From Paragonimus skrjabini miyazakii (Eukaryota > Platyhelminthes > Trematoda > Plagiorchiida > Troglotrematidae), in assembly GCA_014338405.1 (NCBI GenBank), contig JTDE01000280.1:146342-210341 (forward strand): DNA of 64,000 nucleotides. Direction: 5' to 3'. The position numbers and the translations under genes were made by a program. Of this stretch, positions 1 to 12,800 are shown piece after piece (position 1 is the stretch's first letter; each line of letters begins with the position of its first letter). The notes under the pieces are model-generated. The model was not told the DNA's origin. It ran no database searches and saw only the letters and a list, made by a program, of their open reading frames with translations.

Positions 1-464
1 AGAAATTTGTCGGACTGACCGTACCAGTTCTGACTGTAATCTACAGGTATTGCTGACGATCGTTTACGGGTACGAATTCAGATGAGTAGGGAGATTTTGG
101 GTTTATATATGTTTCGCAACAATAATATTGACAGTTGGACAAGTTCAAAACACCAGCGTTATAGACCCACAGGCAGACAGTTGAATGTGAAATTAACATC
201 TAAGTTTAAAACGGCTGCCATGTCTGAATTATTAATCGGACGAGGGGTTTGATTCCTTGTGTGCCTCATAGTAGTACACTGAAGAGGCGCTTCAATTCAA
301 GTTCTGTCAAGATACCTATTTACTTGAATGACTTAGTTCGAACAAAATGAAGCAGACTATTTCATAGCCCACCCCTTCAGTGCTGTTCGAGAAGGTGGTA
401 CTAGGTAATGACAATAAGTACAATCTCCATTTAAAGTTATCAGTTGCAGAAACAGTCTAAACGT
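1..464. other. No gene seen
   Basis: I see no supported coding region, RNA gene or clear repeat in this stretch. Confidence 0.4.
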
Positions 465-532
465 AATTCGGGTTGATAACCGTAGTGAAACGAGTCTGAA
501 CTCTTATCCACTAGGCCATGGGTACCACGATG
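465..532 (-). repeat. Decayed tRNA-derived SINE head
   Basis: Read on the minus strand, an A-box-like stretch (TGGCCTAGTGG) is followed after about 45 bases by a B-box-like stretch (GGTTATCAACCC). This is the spacing of a polymerase III internal promoter. No acceptor stem or anticodon arm folds well, so it is a tRNA-related repeat rather than a functional tRNA. No second copy was recognised in the window. Confidence 0.35.
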
Positions 533-3500
533 AGTTGGTTAAAATGGATAATGTTGGTTTGAAAATACATGAATGTTACCGGTGCAAACCACTTTTTAAA
601 TACATCTGGTTGACGTGCTCATACAAGGTTGAAATCCTCCGTAGACGACTGTCTCCTCGAATGAGTATTGTTGTAAACCAAATATATGTGTAACACAAGG
701 AATGGTCACTCCGTTAGTAGGAACGATATACTAGTTAAAAACAGTTATTGATAGATGCTAACAGTTCACCAGTAAAATATGTACAGTAACAAGTTCGTGT
801 GAGATTTTTTGATTTTACTACGCGTCAAAGTATTGCTTGTATTTATTCGGATAATAAATTCGGTGAGTCGACATCCATTAGAAAAATCACAAGTTATACA
901 GTTCAGGCACCGTTCTTCACTACACCCTTTACCTGTCATAGTTTGTTCCAACTGCAACGTAATCATTGAGATTTTCCCATTTGACCTGCCAGTAATAATG
1001 TTGTTTGTTCAAGGAACATGCCTTGTTGTACGGTTGGCTTTTGTGTTCCCGATGCTGATGCTTACCACTGCTGATCGAGCTATAGAGAGCTAGTTTATAG
1101 AGTCATGTCCAATTTATGACGAGCTTCCTAGGGTCCGGTTCTGCTGAGTCCAAACTCCACCACTCTGGGTACTCGGCCTTCGCACCAGGTTCAAACACGG
1201 AATTTGTAAGATAACTTTGTAGTTTTTAGTTCTTTGGAGACCTCTTGTGAAATTATGAGCATTTTTTCACTAACCTCTATACCTCTCCTAAATCACGTAT
1301 TCATTCGTCACCTTATGCACAAGTCAATTTCCCTTCCATCTAGCAGTAGCGGCATCTACTTATCTGTTAGTTCAACGAACGATTCCTCTGTTGAGCTTCA
1401 TGCTGAAAAACGCAGGATGACGAAATCGATGACAACATCTCATACTAGTTCCTTCATTTAACCGCTGACCACACTTTCATCATGTTGCAGTTTTTTCCTG
1501 GCCATTCCGTTTGACTCAAGTGGTGTGAAGTTGTCAGTAATTTCCTAATCCATATTGGCTGTGACCAGTTCCAGAACTCTTCTGTTTTGGTCGGGCAATA
1601 CATTTCAAGTGATTCTTTGGTTCACATCACTGTTTTCATTGTTCCCCCATGCCGTACTATCTACCACGTGTGGTTAATGAGGAGGGGTCTATCATGTGCT
1701 CTGAACACAGCTCCCACCTTCACTGACAGAAGTCGATTAGGTGGGGGAGTGTTAATTCTAGTGAATAATTCTTTTCTGGATCTGACACTAATAACGTAGC
1801 GCCAAGTAAGTGGCGTCCAGTTCTTCCATTGCCGGTCAGTAAGTTGTTTGTTTCAGCATTCTATAAGTTGGGTAAAATCTATTAGCCGGTTGATGACATT
1901 TTTTCACAAATGACTTCCACATGCTTCTAGTGCACTTACTTCCGGATGTCCTGATTTTTCAGAAGCTGCTGTTCTGCCGAAATCAGTCAAGTGTTTCCCA
2001 GATTGCTACATCTTACTTATAAGCTGCCTGTAGCATTCTAAGAGTGTGTTCCAGTTGTATACTGCTAAATGCAACAGCCTTTTTAGTGAGAGAATAAATC
2101 AGAAACATAATCTATAGTTCAAGACAAACAGCAAATTTCTAGTTAGCAATCCTCCAGTCACAAGACCCGACAAAAAAGAATTGTCTGGCGTCTTCCGTAA
2201 ATTTACTCCATTTTGAAAGCTTGTGTTGTTTACCCATTTAGAAACGTTCGCTCAACAAATATAGCATGCAGTTTTCCAAGATCTAAACAATAATAAACGT
2301 TGATTAGTGTTACGGTTTGATTGGCACATTTTATGACATCTCAGCTTGCTTCATTATGGTTCAAGCGGTACGTCACTCACATTGACACAGTCTGTTCTTC
2401 AGTAGTTCGTATAAGGGGCTGGTAGTGTTTCGGAAGTTTTTATGACGCAACTGTAAAAGCCAATGCGGCCAAAAGCTTGTCACGGCGTTCTTTTTCCTAC
2501 AAAGACAGTGGAGCTGTCTCAGTCGTCACCTGTTTCTCTAAAAACGGTTGGATCTTATACTGACCGACCTTTTGACCGAGCACTTCCACTCTGAATCTTC
2601 GACCTACAAGTCGGTTTGTTTTACCTTCCACATTAAGGCCGAAACGTTCACCAGACGCTCGTTTTCACAAACGCCATAGAGAACGACGTTGCTTACGTAA
2701 ACAACAGTTTTAGGTCATCCTTCCAGAACTTTGAGCATCGGTCGCCTGGTTGCGAGTGGAGGCACCAAACATACTGTTTACCTCCAACAACAGAGGTCAG
2801 CTTGTCTGGATCCGGTTGCTTAGTTGGTAACTACCAAAATCCTGATTGCAATTCTAAGATTGTGTACGTAGTGACCCGCAACTTATTGGATAATTTGAAT
2901 GCCAATGGAGCAACCAGGTTTTTGTTGACTGTGATCTGGTCTAATCTTCTGAATTCGACATACAATAAAAATTTCTTATTCGCTTTATATACCAACAAAA
3001 GTAACAAAGTGAGCAGTCTGTACCTTTCCTTGTTACTGTCTTTGTTAACTTACCTTTCGCGTGCCGTTCAAGGTACGGGTGCGCGTACACTTGATTCATT
3101 TAAGGCTGGAGCTGTTTAAATGGCTTGATGAAAATTTTGTGGTCGATCGACTCCCAATAAACTTAAGGTCCCTGATAGGTATCGAACAAATGCTTGTGAA
3201 TCACATTAATCAATAACTTGTTTTATTGGATCTGTATTGAATTAGATGCTTTCGTTGTCTTCTGTCCAAGTTCTGCCTAGTCCTCTGAGTAGTAGGATTA
3301 TTCCAGGTTTCGTTATAGGCTCATCACGCCCTAGTATACGCCTCAGTACAGCTGGGAAAACCACTTGCTCGGCTTGCGCTGACAGTAACTCTGAAGGAAA
3401 GACGGATGATATACTCACCTGTTTGGACATTGCGCTTTGCTAGGCCATCAGCCTTAAATGGAACTCCATTCATCGTCCTGATGACCGTTACACACTAGTG

Positions 3501-4020
3501 AACGATCTTTACGAAGTCTGATCTCATCAACGAAGCCCCACCACTGTGTCACTCTGACAATGTACACAAAATTGAGTTATTTTCTTATCAGTCCTGCCTC
3601 ACCTTTTACCGGATATCCAACACCACATAAAATCATCCAATGAAACGTTCATTTATGCCCAACGACCTTGCTCTATTTTAGGGTTCAGATTTTCCGTAAT
3701 TGTAGTACACATTATTACTATCCTATACAGCCTAAATCGTCTGCAACGATTCGACTTTCTGAACTAGTTTTTCCACTGCGGTTTGAAATTCATTATCCGA
3801 CTTCGTTTGTGTTGATCGCTGAATAGCAAGTGACTGCCCGCGTCGACCAACCCATCTAGCCTCATGAGACGGGCAACACGAGAGGTTATGAGTTTTGCTC
3901 GGGTTAGCTGGCTTTCTTTCCACAGACTGGTTTATCACCAAGCCTTGTTTCGAATTATTGTTCAGCACAAACAAATGCTTTAACAACACTACATGTAGTG
4001 AAACAATGTAAACCATGGTG
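533..4020. other. No supported gene
   Basis: Several short open frames occur (for example near 1234-1461 and 3732-4016 minus). None shows a recognisable domain together with splice signals. The 3732-4016 minus frame is charged and coding-like in composition, but I cannot place it in a family. Confidence 0.3.
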
Positions 4021-4021
4021 T

Positions 4022-4115
4022 TACCTCCATCCTCATCATCAACCTTAATTAGAGCACTACGTCAGTGGTTCACACCAATGCTTAACTATTGAACAATCAT
4101 GAGGAAAAGAGCAAT
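4022..4115 (-). repeat. RTE-type element 3' tail, 5' truncated
   Basis: The reverse complement matches the end of the element at 27.6-30.1 kb: a segment resembling GTTAAGCATTGGTGTGAACC, then a TGATGATGA-type terminal repeat. Only the last 90 or so bases of the 3' UTR are present, which is typical of 5'-truncated target-primed insertions. Confidence 0.5.
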
Positions 4116-5647
4116 TTCGAACACCCAGGCGGAACCAGGCGCTTTTACACTGCGGCTTTGCTAATGGGACCCAGCGAGGCTTCCCAGCACGGTGATCAGC
4201 CCTCCCCCCTTCCCAACGACCCATTCCAGTCAAGCGTAGAGATTGCTCAATCAGAAAATCCCAATAGGTGACATATACTCAACTAAACAAAAAAATGCAA
4301 AAGCAGCCCCGGAGCACTACATAAGTCAACAACATTTCTGTACGTGTGAAGCTAAATTTCATGTTTGGTTATTTCTCAGGCGTTCACTTTGAGTACATTG
4401 AGATAACTACGTCCGTAATCCGATAATTACATACATCTGACCACTCACGTGCAGAAAAATTCGAGCGTTCATCTTCACTGGGGCATGACCTGAATCCAAA
4501 TGAACAAATTTAATGAGTCATTGTAGTGCTGCTTACGTTTCCTATTGACTAGGACACAATAATGACGTCCTATCAGTATACGGCAAACAGCATTCGTAAC
4601 ACTGAATTATCAGGTATGAATATCGAGAAGAGAAAATTTTGACTGATACTGATTTAACCTAACGTTAAAATCTTTTATAAAATGCCATTTAGGTGGCCCG
4701 AAGAACTGGAGCTGTGCATCACAAAACGTGACAGCTGGAAACGTCTATCATTTTTTCATGGATTAGGATGTCATTCTCGATTAACCTCTTGGATTGCTAG
4801 ACTTCGCCTGGATAGTGTACAGTTGTAGTATCCCTCTTTTTTTGTTAAATTCCCCAAATGTTTTACCAAAAGGTTTGCTGAAGGCTTTAAGCCCAAACAC
4901 CGGTCTTTCACGTACACATTCTTTTCTCCTTATCTGTATGTGGTGTGTAACTGGGAATTCATCTGACTTCAGCAAGACAAGTTCAATTAACCTGTTCACG
5001 CATTACACCTTTGTACCACTGGATGATGTTCATGCTTTACTGTGGTCATTCTATTCGTGTACCTTATTCACACCTTTAATGAGAACTCTACAAGTACGCG
5101 TCAGTTGGATAAGCTTATTTTACGCAAGGATTATATTTTTAACTAACCGTGTCGTCGAATGTCCGTATTTCGGTTACATCCCCAAAGCTTTTCAGTTCAC
5201 TTCGGTAACCATCTCTCAGTTATTAATACAGATCTTCAGTAAACTGGGCGAAATATACAACTTGTTAATGTAGCAGGGCCCAATCGGTAGGTTAAAGGTT
5301 GCCCCGTTCGAATTACGTTTCTCAAAAATGTGCGGCAAACGTAAACGCGCTCGTGACTTTTGGTTTGGGTCATGCCTGGTTGGTCAGCGCGTGTGCGTGT
5401 CGATGCTAGACGTAGCTACCCTTCCCCATTGGCCGATCGCGAAGCGGCCATGAAGCTTCAACCAATCGACTTGTTTGCCAGAGTATATCGATCGAAATAA
5501 GCAATGGCACGTGCACGCGCATTTCAGCAGCAGTTATCGCAGCTCTAGTTGCAAATTGTTCTCCCCAAGTTGTATCGAGTTTGATCTGGGCCGTGCAGTG
5601 TGGGCAGCGTGCTCTCAGTTGCGCAAACTAATGATCCGTCCCTACAG
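4116..5647. other. No supported gene; one long open frame of doubtful status
   Basis: A 159-codon plus-strand frame at 4794-5273 opens at TTG rather than ATG and is rich in hydrophobic residues without a domain. I treat it as chance. The stretch 5340-5640 is more GC- and CpG-rich than its surroundings, and could be regulatory or part of the gene whose exon starts at 5648. Confidence 0.3.
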
Positions 5648-5801
5648 GACAACAACATTTTCTACCGGAATCCCTTTGACTTGCCATTGTTTTCCGACAG
5701 TTCGCGTTTCGTTTGCCAGTCCCAAACTGATGTCAAAATATACTGTCAAATCATAGGTGACTTGAACGAGGACTACGCAACACCCCACTTTCGGTATTTC
5801 G
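5648..5801 (+). CDS. Internal exon of an unidentified plus-strand gene
   Basis: A 154-nt exon lies between a good acceptor (CCGTCCCTACAG at 5636-5647) and a strong donor (G|GTAAGTG at 5802). It is open in one frame for its whole length, with residues such as NNIFYRNPFDLPLFSD near the start and GDLNEDYATPHFRYF at the end. It leaves one base over (phase 1). Upstream the frame is closed by a TGA at 5582-5584 with no ATG between, so this should not be the first coding exon. Composition is balanced and unlike the decayed repeats around it. I recognise no family. The next exon was not found; the exon at 14748 is not phase-compatible with it in its open frame, so if the two share a gene an exon is missing between them. 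Confidence 0.5.
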
Positions 5802-6723
5802 GTAAGTGTTTTACACGCACAATAGTAGGATTTTCCGTTGTCAATGGTTAATGGACATCTCAGATTAGATGTTCGATTGAATATTGCTCTTAAACGTAAG
5901 TTTGTTCTTCTGAAGTAATTCACAAGTAAAATTAAGCCTTTTTCGTGTTGATATCACATTAATGAGATTAACTAAAAATGTCCACCCCTAGTGAAATAAG
6001 ATAGAATAACGGGGTTACGTAAATCATATGATGTTCCCGGGGTAGCATTGTTCAGTGTTGATGTGCAAGTATGTATAGTTGATTTCACGTATGAAAACAA
6101 TATTTAACATAGCAGTCAGAATGAAAGGATTAACCAGACAGATAAGACAAAAATCTGGTAAGAACAGCTGAAAACTGCAGTACCTAAGAATGACAGCAAT
6201 CAGAGAGGCAATTTGTCTTCAAACACACAGGGAATTACATAACGGCTAGGATTTCAGTAAACCAGTCAGTCATATTTCTGTCCGGCTCCTTCTCTGTGAA
6301 TATTACGGACAATGTTTATATATAGAGGGTACCATCCAGAGGCGAAGCAACATATTCCTCATTGTTCTATTTGAAGCCATAGCAACCATTACTTATGGAC
6401 AATATGGGCGGTTTTATTCTTTCGGTTTTCACGTGACTAGTACTGCGTTTTCTTCCACATTTTTTCTTTGTGTACCAGTTTTCAGTCACCATTCATGCGT
6501 GACCTTGGAGAGATCTCTTGGGTGACTTACACCATCAAAATCCCGTTAATTAGTACATCTTCAAATGACCTATAAGTGTCAGATTTCTTTGGAGGGTTAT
6601 GACTATTTCTTTCCTGTCTTGTTCAGGGATGCAGTAATAAGGATGGCTGAATTGTGGATTCTAATGAAATACCGTTCCAATCTTTGTGTGTTGAGTGTGT
6701 TAGGCAGCTTGACATGAGTTCCT

Positions 6724-6727
<4 letters not shown>
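5802..6727. other. Intron or intergenic, no gene seen
   Basis: The sequence after the donor at 5802 shows no supported exon before the TA repeat. Confidence 0.4.

Positions 6728-6771
<44 letters not shown>
6728..6771. repeat. TA dinucleotide microsatellite
   Basis: An uninterrupted TA run of about 44 bases. Length is likely polymorphic. Confidence 0.95.
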
Positions 6772-6773
<2 letters not shown>

Positions 6774-8344
6774 CTTTCTATTCTGTGGTCGTTTTATCAA
6801 CCTACCGACACTAGTGATATTTGATCAGTATACTTGTTGTGCACGAATAAAATTTATGAAAGGGATGCTGACAGTGAACTACCTTAAATAATTTGATCTG
6901 GTAAATCCAGACGTCAGCCCCTACGATTACTTCTACGTCACTGGTTTGTTAAGCTGACTGGCTGGCAATAACCATTTCAGTGCATTTTATACATGACCGT
7001 TCTCGAGAGGTGCTATTCATAATAGGGTTGTATACACTTTACAATGAAAGTACGAAGCTGTCCAATACTTTACGTAAATTATCATTCCGACACATCTCAA
7101 GGTGACCAGGAAACAAATAGCGTTCTGTTTTAGTTAAGGAGATAGGAAGTTGTGAAAGTTTCTGTACTGATCAGTCCAATTATAGTCCCGGTGAATAGGT
7201 CTTTCAGTGGATCAGTTTCTGTGCTTCTTCAGCGCCGCGTCTGGAAAGTGAAATCACCCAGTCACTTCCTTCTGGGATATAAATGTTGATTAGGCCTCAT
7301 TAAACGTCTCGTTTTTTGATCGGATGGCGCATATCATCGGCATAGTGTCACTGAAACCGCATGTTGTTCTCTTGGTTTCCGATGAAGATACCCTCCAAAA
7401 CAGGGAGCCACAGAAAATCCCATTGTTACTCAATTTGTTTTTCTTCACTAGTCACCAATGATGGAATTTTTTAGCCTACAACAGTAGAGTGGTTCCCGTA
7501 GTGCTGGCGAAACCGATGTAATGGACTTTTCCAGCAATAAAACATTTGTAAATAACGAGGATAAACCTGGATAACACATTTGATTGTTACTGATATTTGT
7601 TTCACTCACAGAATTAACAAAGGCAAAGGCGTCACACAGATTATGAATAATAAGCTACTGGTGGATGCGCCAAATATCTCGGCTAACACCATTTTGTAGT
7701 AAGATGATTTGCACATACCTAACACCGATCACAACGAGTATCCCTCTTTTGTACCCCTGGAAAGCAGTTCAGTAGTGGAATGAATAATCCTGTTGTCCAA
7801 ACCAACTGAACTTCTCTTACAGTTTCCTTGTCGCCTAAGCCGTTCTAGACACCCAATTATTCGGTTTGCGGATAAGTGTATTTGATCTTTGACGTTTTCC
7901 CAATTTATCAACCTGGCAATCTGGCAGCATTTTCTGTAATTCCTGAAAATCAAACCACCTTACTTAGGACTACGATCCTCACACCCTTGCCTGTTTGTGT
8001 TAACGAAATGTTTTCTCCTTAATGTGCACATGGTGGGTGTAGTGCCGTTTATGTATAATCATCATCTTGCAAATTGCTCTAGAAGGCATGACAGAAGTAT
8101 ACGTGAAGCTTTTGTGATTTATACCATATTGTCATCGAAATTCGTATGTTAGCTAACGTAATCAAAACCAAGCTTGACGTTGCATCGCTTTGAGATATCA
8201 GCAAGTAATGATTCAGGAAGAGGTTCGTAGTCGGTTGTGTGACTTAGTGGTCCTGCGAGAATGCTAAAACCATGTACCATCATGTGGGTTTTAGAGCGCC
8301 TTGCGTTATGTTGACTTTGTTTCTCCTTGGTTCGTGGTAATTGC
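6772..8344. other. No gene seen
   Basis: Only short unsupported open frames are present, for example a 74-codon minus-strand frame at 7729-7953 without a recognisable domain. Confidence 0.35.
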
Positions 8345-8366
8345 TTATATATATATATATATATAC
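8345..8366. repeat. AT dinucleotide microsatellite
   Basis: A run of about 20 bases of alternating AT directly abuts the truncated end of the RTE tail that follows, so it may mark or post-date the insertion junction. Confidence 0.85.
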
Positions 8367-8367
8367 T

Positions 8368-8605
8368 GTCTTGCTTATGACGCCTTACTTTTACCTACAG
8401 TTTGGTTGTTCGTTCCTAAGATGTAGATACCTTAATTTTGAATCTTTGAATACAGACGTAGCTATTTTTAGCAGTCAAGTCCCCTCCTATTCTTTTTTTC
8501 TCTCTCTTCGTATATAGGGTTTTTTTGCTTCGTGGTTGTGTGGCAGTTAAGCATCAAGGTGAACCACTGATGTATTGCTCTCTGTGATGATGATGAATGT
8601 CGAGA
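8368..8605 (+). mobile_element. RTE-type element, 3' UTR only
   Basis: The sequence aligns along its length with the 3' UTR of the element ending near 30130. Shared blocks include CTTGCT(G/T)ATGACGCCTTACTT, a GTAGACGTAGCTATTTT-like block, a pyrimidine-rich stretch, GTGGTTGTGTGGCAGTTAAGC and a terminal TGATGATGA-type repeat. All coding sequence is missing (5' truncation). A new repeat starts immediately after the tail. Confidence 0.75.
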
Positions 8606-8790
8606 CACATCACATAATGGATACGACGTTGGAAAAGTAATTGACCTGATCACATGCATGACAGGTTCAACAGGGTAATTTAGAAATGTGTACGGACGAA
8701 CACATTGGACACGTGGTGATGGGTTCATCATGATGCTCCAGTTGACTCAACAGCGACCTGTCAATTTCGAATGAGGCCATTCTAAACCCT
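8604..8790 (+). repeat. Interspersed repeat R8.6, copy 1
   Basis: About 190 bases that recur in the same orientation at 9675-9875. Both copies share GGGTTCATCATGATGCTCC and a long block through CAGCGACCTGTCAATTTCGA. A shorter inverted copy lies between them at 9276-9345. The class of element is not clear. Confidence 0.7.
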
Positions 8791-9275
8791 ACACATACCT
8801 TTGCAAACAAAATATCGTCAACGTCTGACAGTTTCACCTTGAAAATATCCTCATACTTTTCAAACTAAAACTAGAACGTGACGCCAATTACAAGATGAAA
8901 GTAAAACTCACTGATTGAGTTGATTAGGGATTCTACTGCAAGTTTAAAGGATTCGTTTGATCTCGATGTCGGTTGCTGAAAACTCAGTCTCTGCGGAGGG
9001 GGGCGGATAGGCTTCACAATGCTTAGAGGGAAATACAAGTTATTATTAACCCATAGACTCAGTAGGTCGTGAACATAACTTGTGTAGCCAAATAACGCGT
9101 GTACGTTGCATTGCAGTATCCGTCGGTAATAAGTGGCCCTGCGGATAAGTAAACGTTCAATAAATTTCGAAAAATTACTCAAGTAATTTGCGTTGTGGGT
9201 GAGATTCAACTAATAACTGAAATTGTAGCATTTATTTCGGTTTCTGATTTCGTATTCCATGGTTGGGAACTGTAG

Positions 9276-9345
9276 GGGTTTGAATGACCCCATTTGAAGT
9301 TGACAGGTCGCTGTTCGGTCAGCTGGAACATCACGATAAATCCTC
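9276..9345 (-). repeat. Interspersed repeat R8.6, inverted partial copy
   Basis: The plus strand here reads as the reverse complement of the 3' part of the flanking R8.6 copies (TTGACAGGTCGCTGTT is the shared core), with several substitutions. It lies between the two direct copies. Confidence 0.65.
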
Positions 9346-9674
9346 TATTTCTCTTGATGCGTCACGTAGAGGTATGTTACAAAACCTGATTAGTTGTGTT
9401 GGTGTTTCCCGCCAAGAGCCATGCCAAACCATGAATCAGGTAAGGTATTAGTAGTACAGACATGTTGCTGACAGAATCGGAACCGCTGATCATATCGGGC
9501 TTTCCTTGCCAGGCGCTTCGTCGAGCGGTCCCTGTCAGGCGTTGTGCCGGACGGTCGCAGACAGTTGTTATACTGGACATTGTACTTGACTGGACTGGAT
9601 TCGACATTGATTGAATGGACGGTTGTTTTCATAGTTCACCTTAGCCTTTGAAATGTGGGTTAAGGGGTTCTGCG

Positions 9675-9875
9675 TGACGGGACACGTCACATATTGGTTA
9701 CCACTTTAGAGAGATAATCGACGTGATCATACACATAACAAGTTAAACAGGCTAATTAAGGGATGTGCACGGACGAGCGCATTGAGGTGTAGTAATGGGT
9801 TCATCATGATGCTCCAGTTGACTCAACAGCGACCTGTCAATTTCGAATGAGGTCATTCGAACCCCTACGAGTTCA
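9675..9875 (+). repeat. Interspersed repeat R8.6, copy 2
   Basis: Direct copy of 8604-8790, similar over roughly 190 bases with scattered differences and most conserved over about 9796-9863. Confidence 0.7.
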
Positions 9876-12800
9876 CCGACTGAGTAGAACTTTATATAAT
9901 GTCTTTCGATTACCGTACAAATTGCAAAGGTATAGGAATGAGATAGTGTCTGTGGCGTAGGGATCTTTGGGTTGAATCCCTTGCCAGCTTTATTCAGCTG
10001 TGGCGGAAGTTGTTTGGTCGTCAGTGATAAATTGAAAACGTCGCAAATGACTTTATTCTGAATTGGTCTGCGTCGAAATGTGAAATTTGGTAGGGGTCTT
10101 GCAGAGATCCTAGAGTTCAATGATCACAGCGATGAGGCTCCCATCATGCCGAGTAGCATTGTTTTCAAAGCGAATTTCATCGATCCTCAGGCAGTCAAGA
10201 CTAACACCCCAGTAGTCTATACATTTACTGAAAATCGAGTCATGTTAACGTGAGGGTTTTTCCAACGCACAGTTGTCACATATGTCACACGTATATGTGG
10301 TTAGAAAGCAAAAGTAATACGAACTCATTGGGTCAGTTTTGCCAATTCTTCCTAAACAGGCGTCGAATACCTTTCCGGTAACAATCTGAATATCATTAGT
10401 ATTTAATAGCCGCTATCATCTTGAGATGAGTCTATCATCCAGCCTCTTTCGGAAAGTATTGCCTGTCTCGATTTTCACCCTTAGTTAGGCTTATCCGTGG
10501 TATTATATTCTTGCAGCGAACGAAACCTAAACTGCAGCCATTGTGCTTATGGAGCGATCTCGCTTACTACGGGACCATTTCCCCCACACTGACCGAAATT
10601 TCTATCCGAATAGGAAAGCGATTATCAATTGTGGACGATATTCAGATTATATATATATATATTCCTTACTACTCATCCGTAAGGTGTTACACGAGATCAT
10701 GCTAGCTCGATTAACAAGAAAATGAACAGCCCGGTAAGTGTTGCAAACGTATCCATAAAATGTCGAATAGCTCAGTTGTTTCAACGCTGGTTGTACATTC
10801 TGACATATATACCATACATATATATATATACTATATATTGCGCCATGAGGCGTATAATACCCTTACAGGGCAGCATTGATATGCATGTTTAAGCAGCTAA
10901 TGCATCCTGGGTACATTACACACTGCATGCATCTAGTGAAATTGCACAAAACATAAAATTTGAGGATTGTAAATGTCTCAATTTACCGGAACAACTGTTC
11001 AAAGAACTTAATGCTCTCGGCGATAGAAACAGGCACAGTTGCCGGTGACTGGCAGCAATCAACAAGGTATTCCGGCAGAAAGGTGTATTCTGGGGGATAT
11101 TGTGCTTTGTTGAAACAGAATTGGTTTGCACTTGAGATAACATGTTACATGTTACATCACTGTTATAAGGTTGATGCAACTTTGATAGAAAATCACATGG
11201 GTAAGCACCTTCTGATGGTTCATGTTTACACAGCCACCAGTCATGCCCATATGTCTGCCACGGAAGATCGCTGTCCAAGTAACTATTTGCAGAGTAAAAA
11301 CATGACCCTTGACTAGCTAACCTAGTCACTCAGAAACTGGATTGGCCGACGATCAAGGTCGTCTTGGAGTGCAGTAACTGATCAATCGTACCGAAAGACG
11401 GATTACCGAGACGTAAGATGGCAAACTCATCAGGATAAGTGATGAACATTTGATCCCGATCAGATGAACTGTTTGTACGGGGACTGATTTAATTCGGAGG
11501 TATTGGTTGCGGAATGAGCAGTAACACCACAGAAATAACTTGCTAACATTAAAAAGTCAAATGTGCCGTTTGGCTTGAAAAAAACATTCATTAAGTGTCA
11601 AAGTATGGACAAAGTAGAAAACCCTACTGTTGACTGACCCTTCTGCGAAATTGAAACAGTGACTGGGCTACGAGCAAAATCCGTTCTCGCTGAGTACATT
11701 TATAGCGAACAATCAAAGCTACTGGCCTTTAGTCGATTGCTTGGTTTTACCCGTTGGGTAACGTATTATTTTCATTGGGTTCGTAATGCCAGTTTTTGGC
11801 CCATTATTGCTGACAGATTCCTTGACCGTTTATCATGTTCTTATTAGTCATACAGTGTTGTCCGTCGTGTCCGACAGCGCCAACCAATGAAGATCACCGT
11901 TGAATTGTCATGTTGATGAACCATTAGATAATGTATCTTGTAGATGATTGGCACGAATTTGTTTTTGCCAGTCATCGGTTTCAGCTACCGTCACACCTAC
12001 TGTAGTATCCACCGTGTCATTGTCAGCACTTAATGGGTCCGAAAGCAAGTGTAGTGCACACATTCAAGAAACTATGTTGGTGTCTTAGATCTTTGTATTC
12101 ATTTTGATAGGTGGTATGCAGCACTTCACATCATTGCCTTCAATCAACCGTTGCTTCTCGCAAACCGAAGTGGCTTTTATCAATGAATTTGCCGTAATCT
12201 CCATCAAACATTATTAGCAGACAGCTTAAGAGAGAATCAGATGTATGTAAACATTTTCAGCTTTTACCGATTCGTAACCTTCCTCCAAATCCAATGAAGC
12301 TCTTGCAGATTAAAGTTAAAACGACCGTTTGAACTAACAGCTCAACCATTTTTTGGTGCGATGAGATGTTTTAAAGCAACTATTTACCTTGTGTTCATCA
12401 TTATTCTGATTTAATCTTTTTATCGATTCCCATCTAATTAGTAAATGACAGTTGTTTTGTCTACTGTAGTGGCATTTGTTTAAACTTTTATTTCCATCTG
12501 ATAATGTGTAATGCAAGCGCGCTAGCACCATATATCCCATTTATGTGTTCAGCTAGTCAACCAAGACTGATGGACGGTTTCTAAGTCAACGTTTGATTTA
12601 CATAAGTTATCCAGATCAATCATCTGCACTTAATACGCCAAGTCATAATATTCTGATAAATTTCTTTGAATAATGCAGCCGAAGATATTCATTTCTCTCT
12701 TTCACTTCAAGCCCAAATTTTCCGCAGGAAAGATCACTAATTTCATATTCGGAAACAAGAAGTATCTTTTTGCCACCAATTGAAAACGCCTTCTACTGAA

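Noticed and set aside
4794..5273. 159-codon open frame, the longest outside the repeats and the serine-rich exon.
   Set aside because: It opens at TTG, lacks any domain or splice context, and its composition fits a chance frame in AT-rich DNA.
10916..11329. Overlapping long open frames on both strands.
   Set aside because: Neither has domain, start or splice support; probably coincidental lack of stops.
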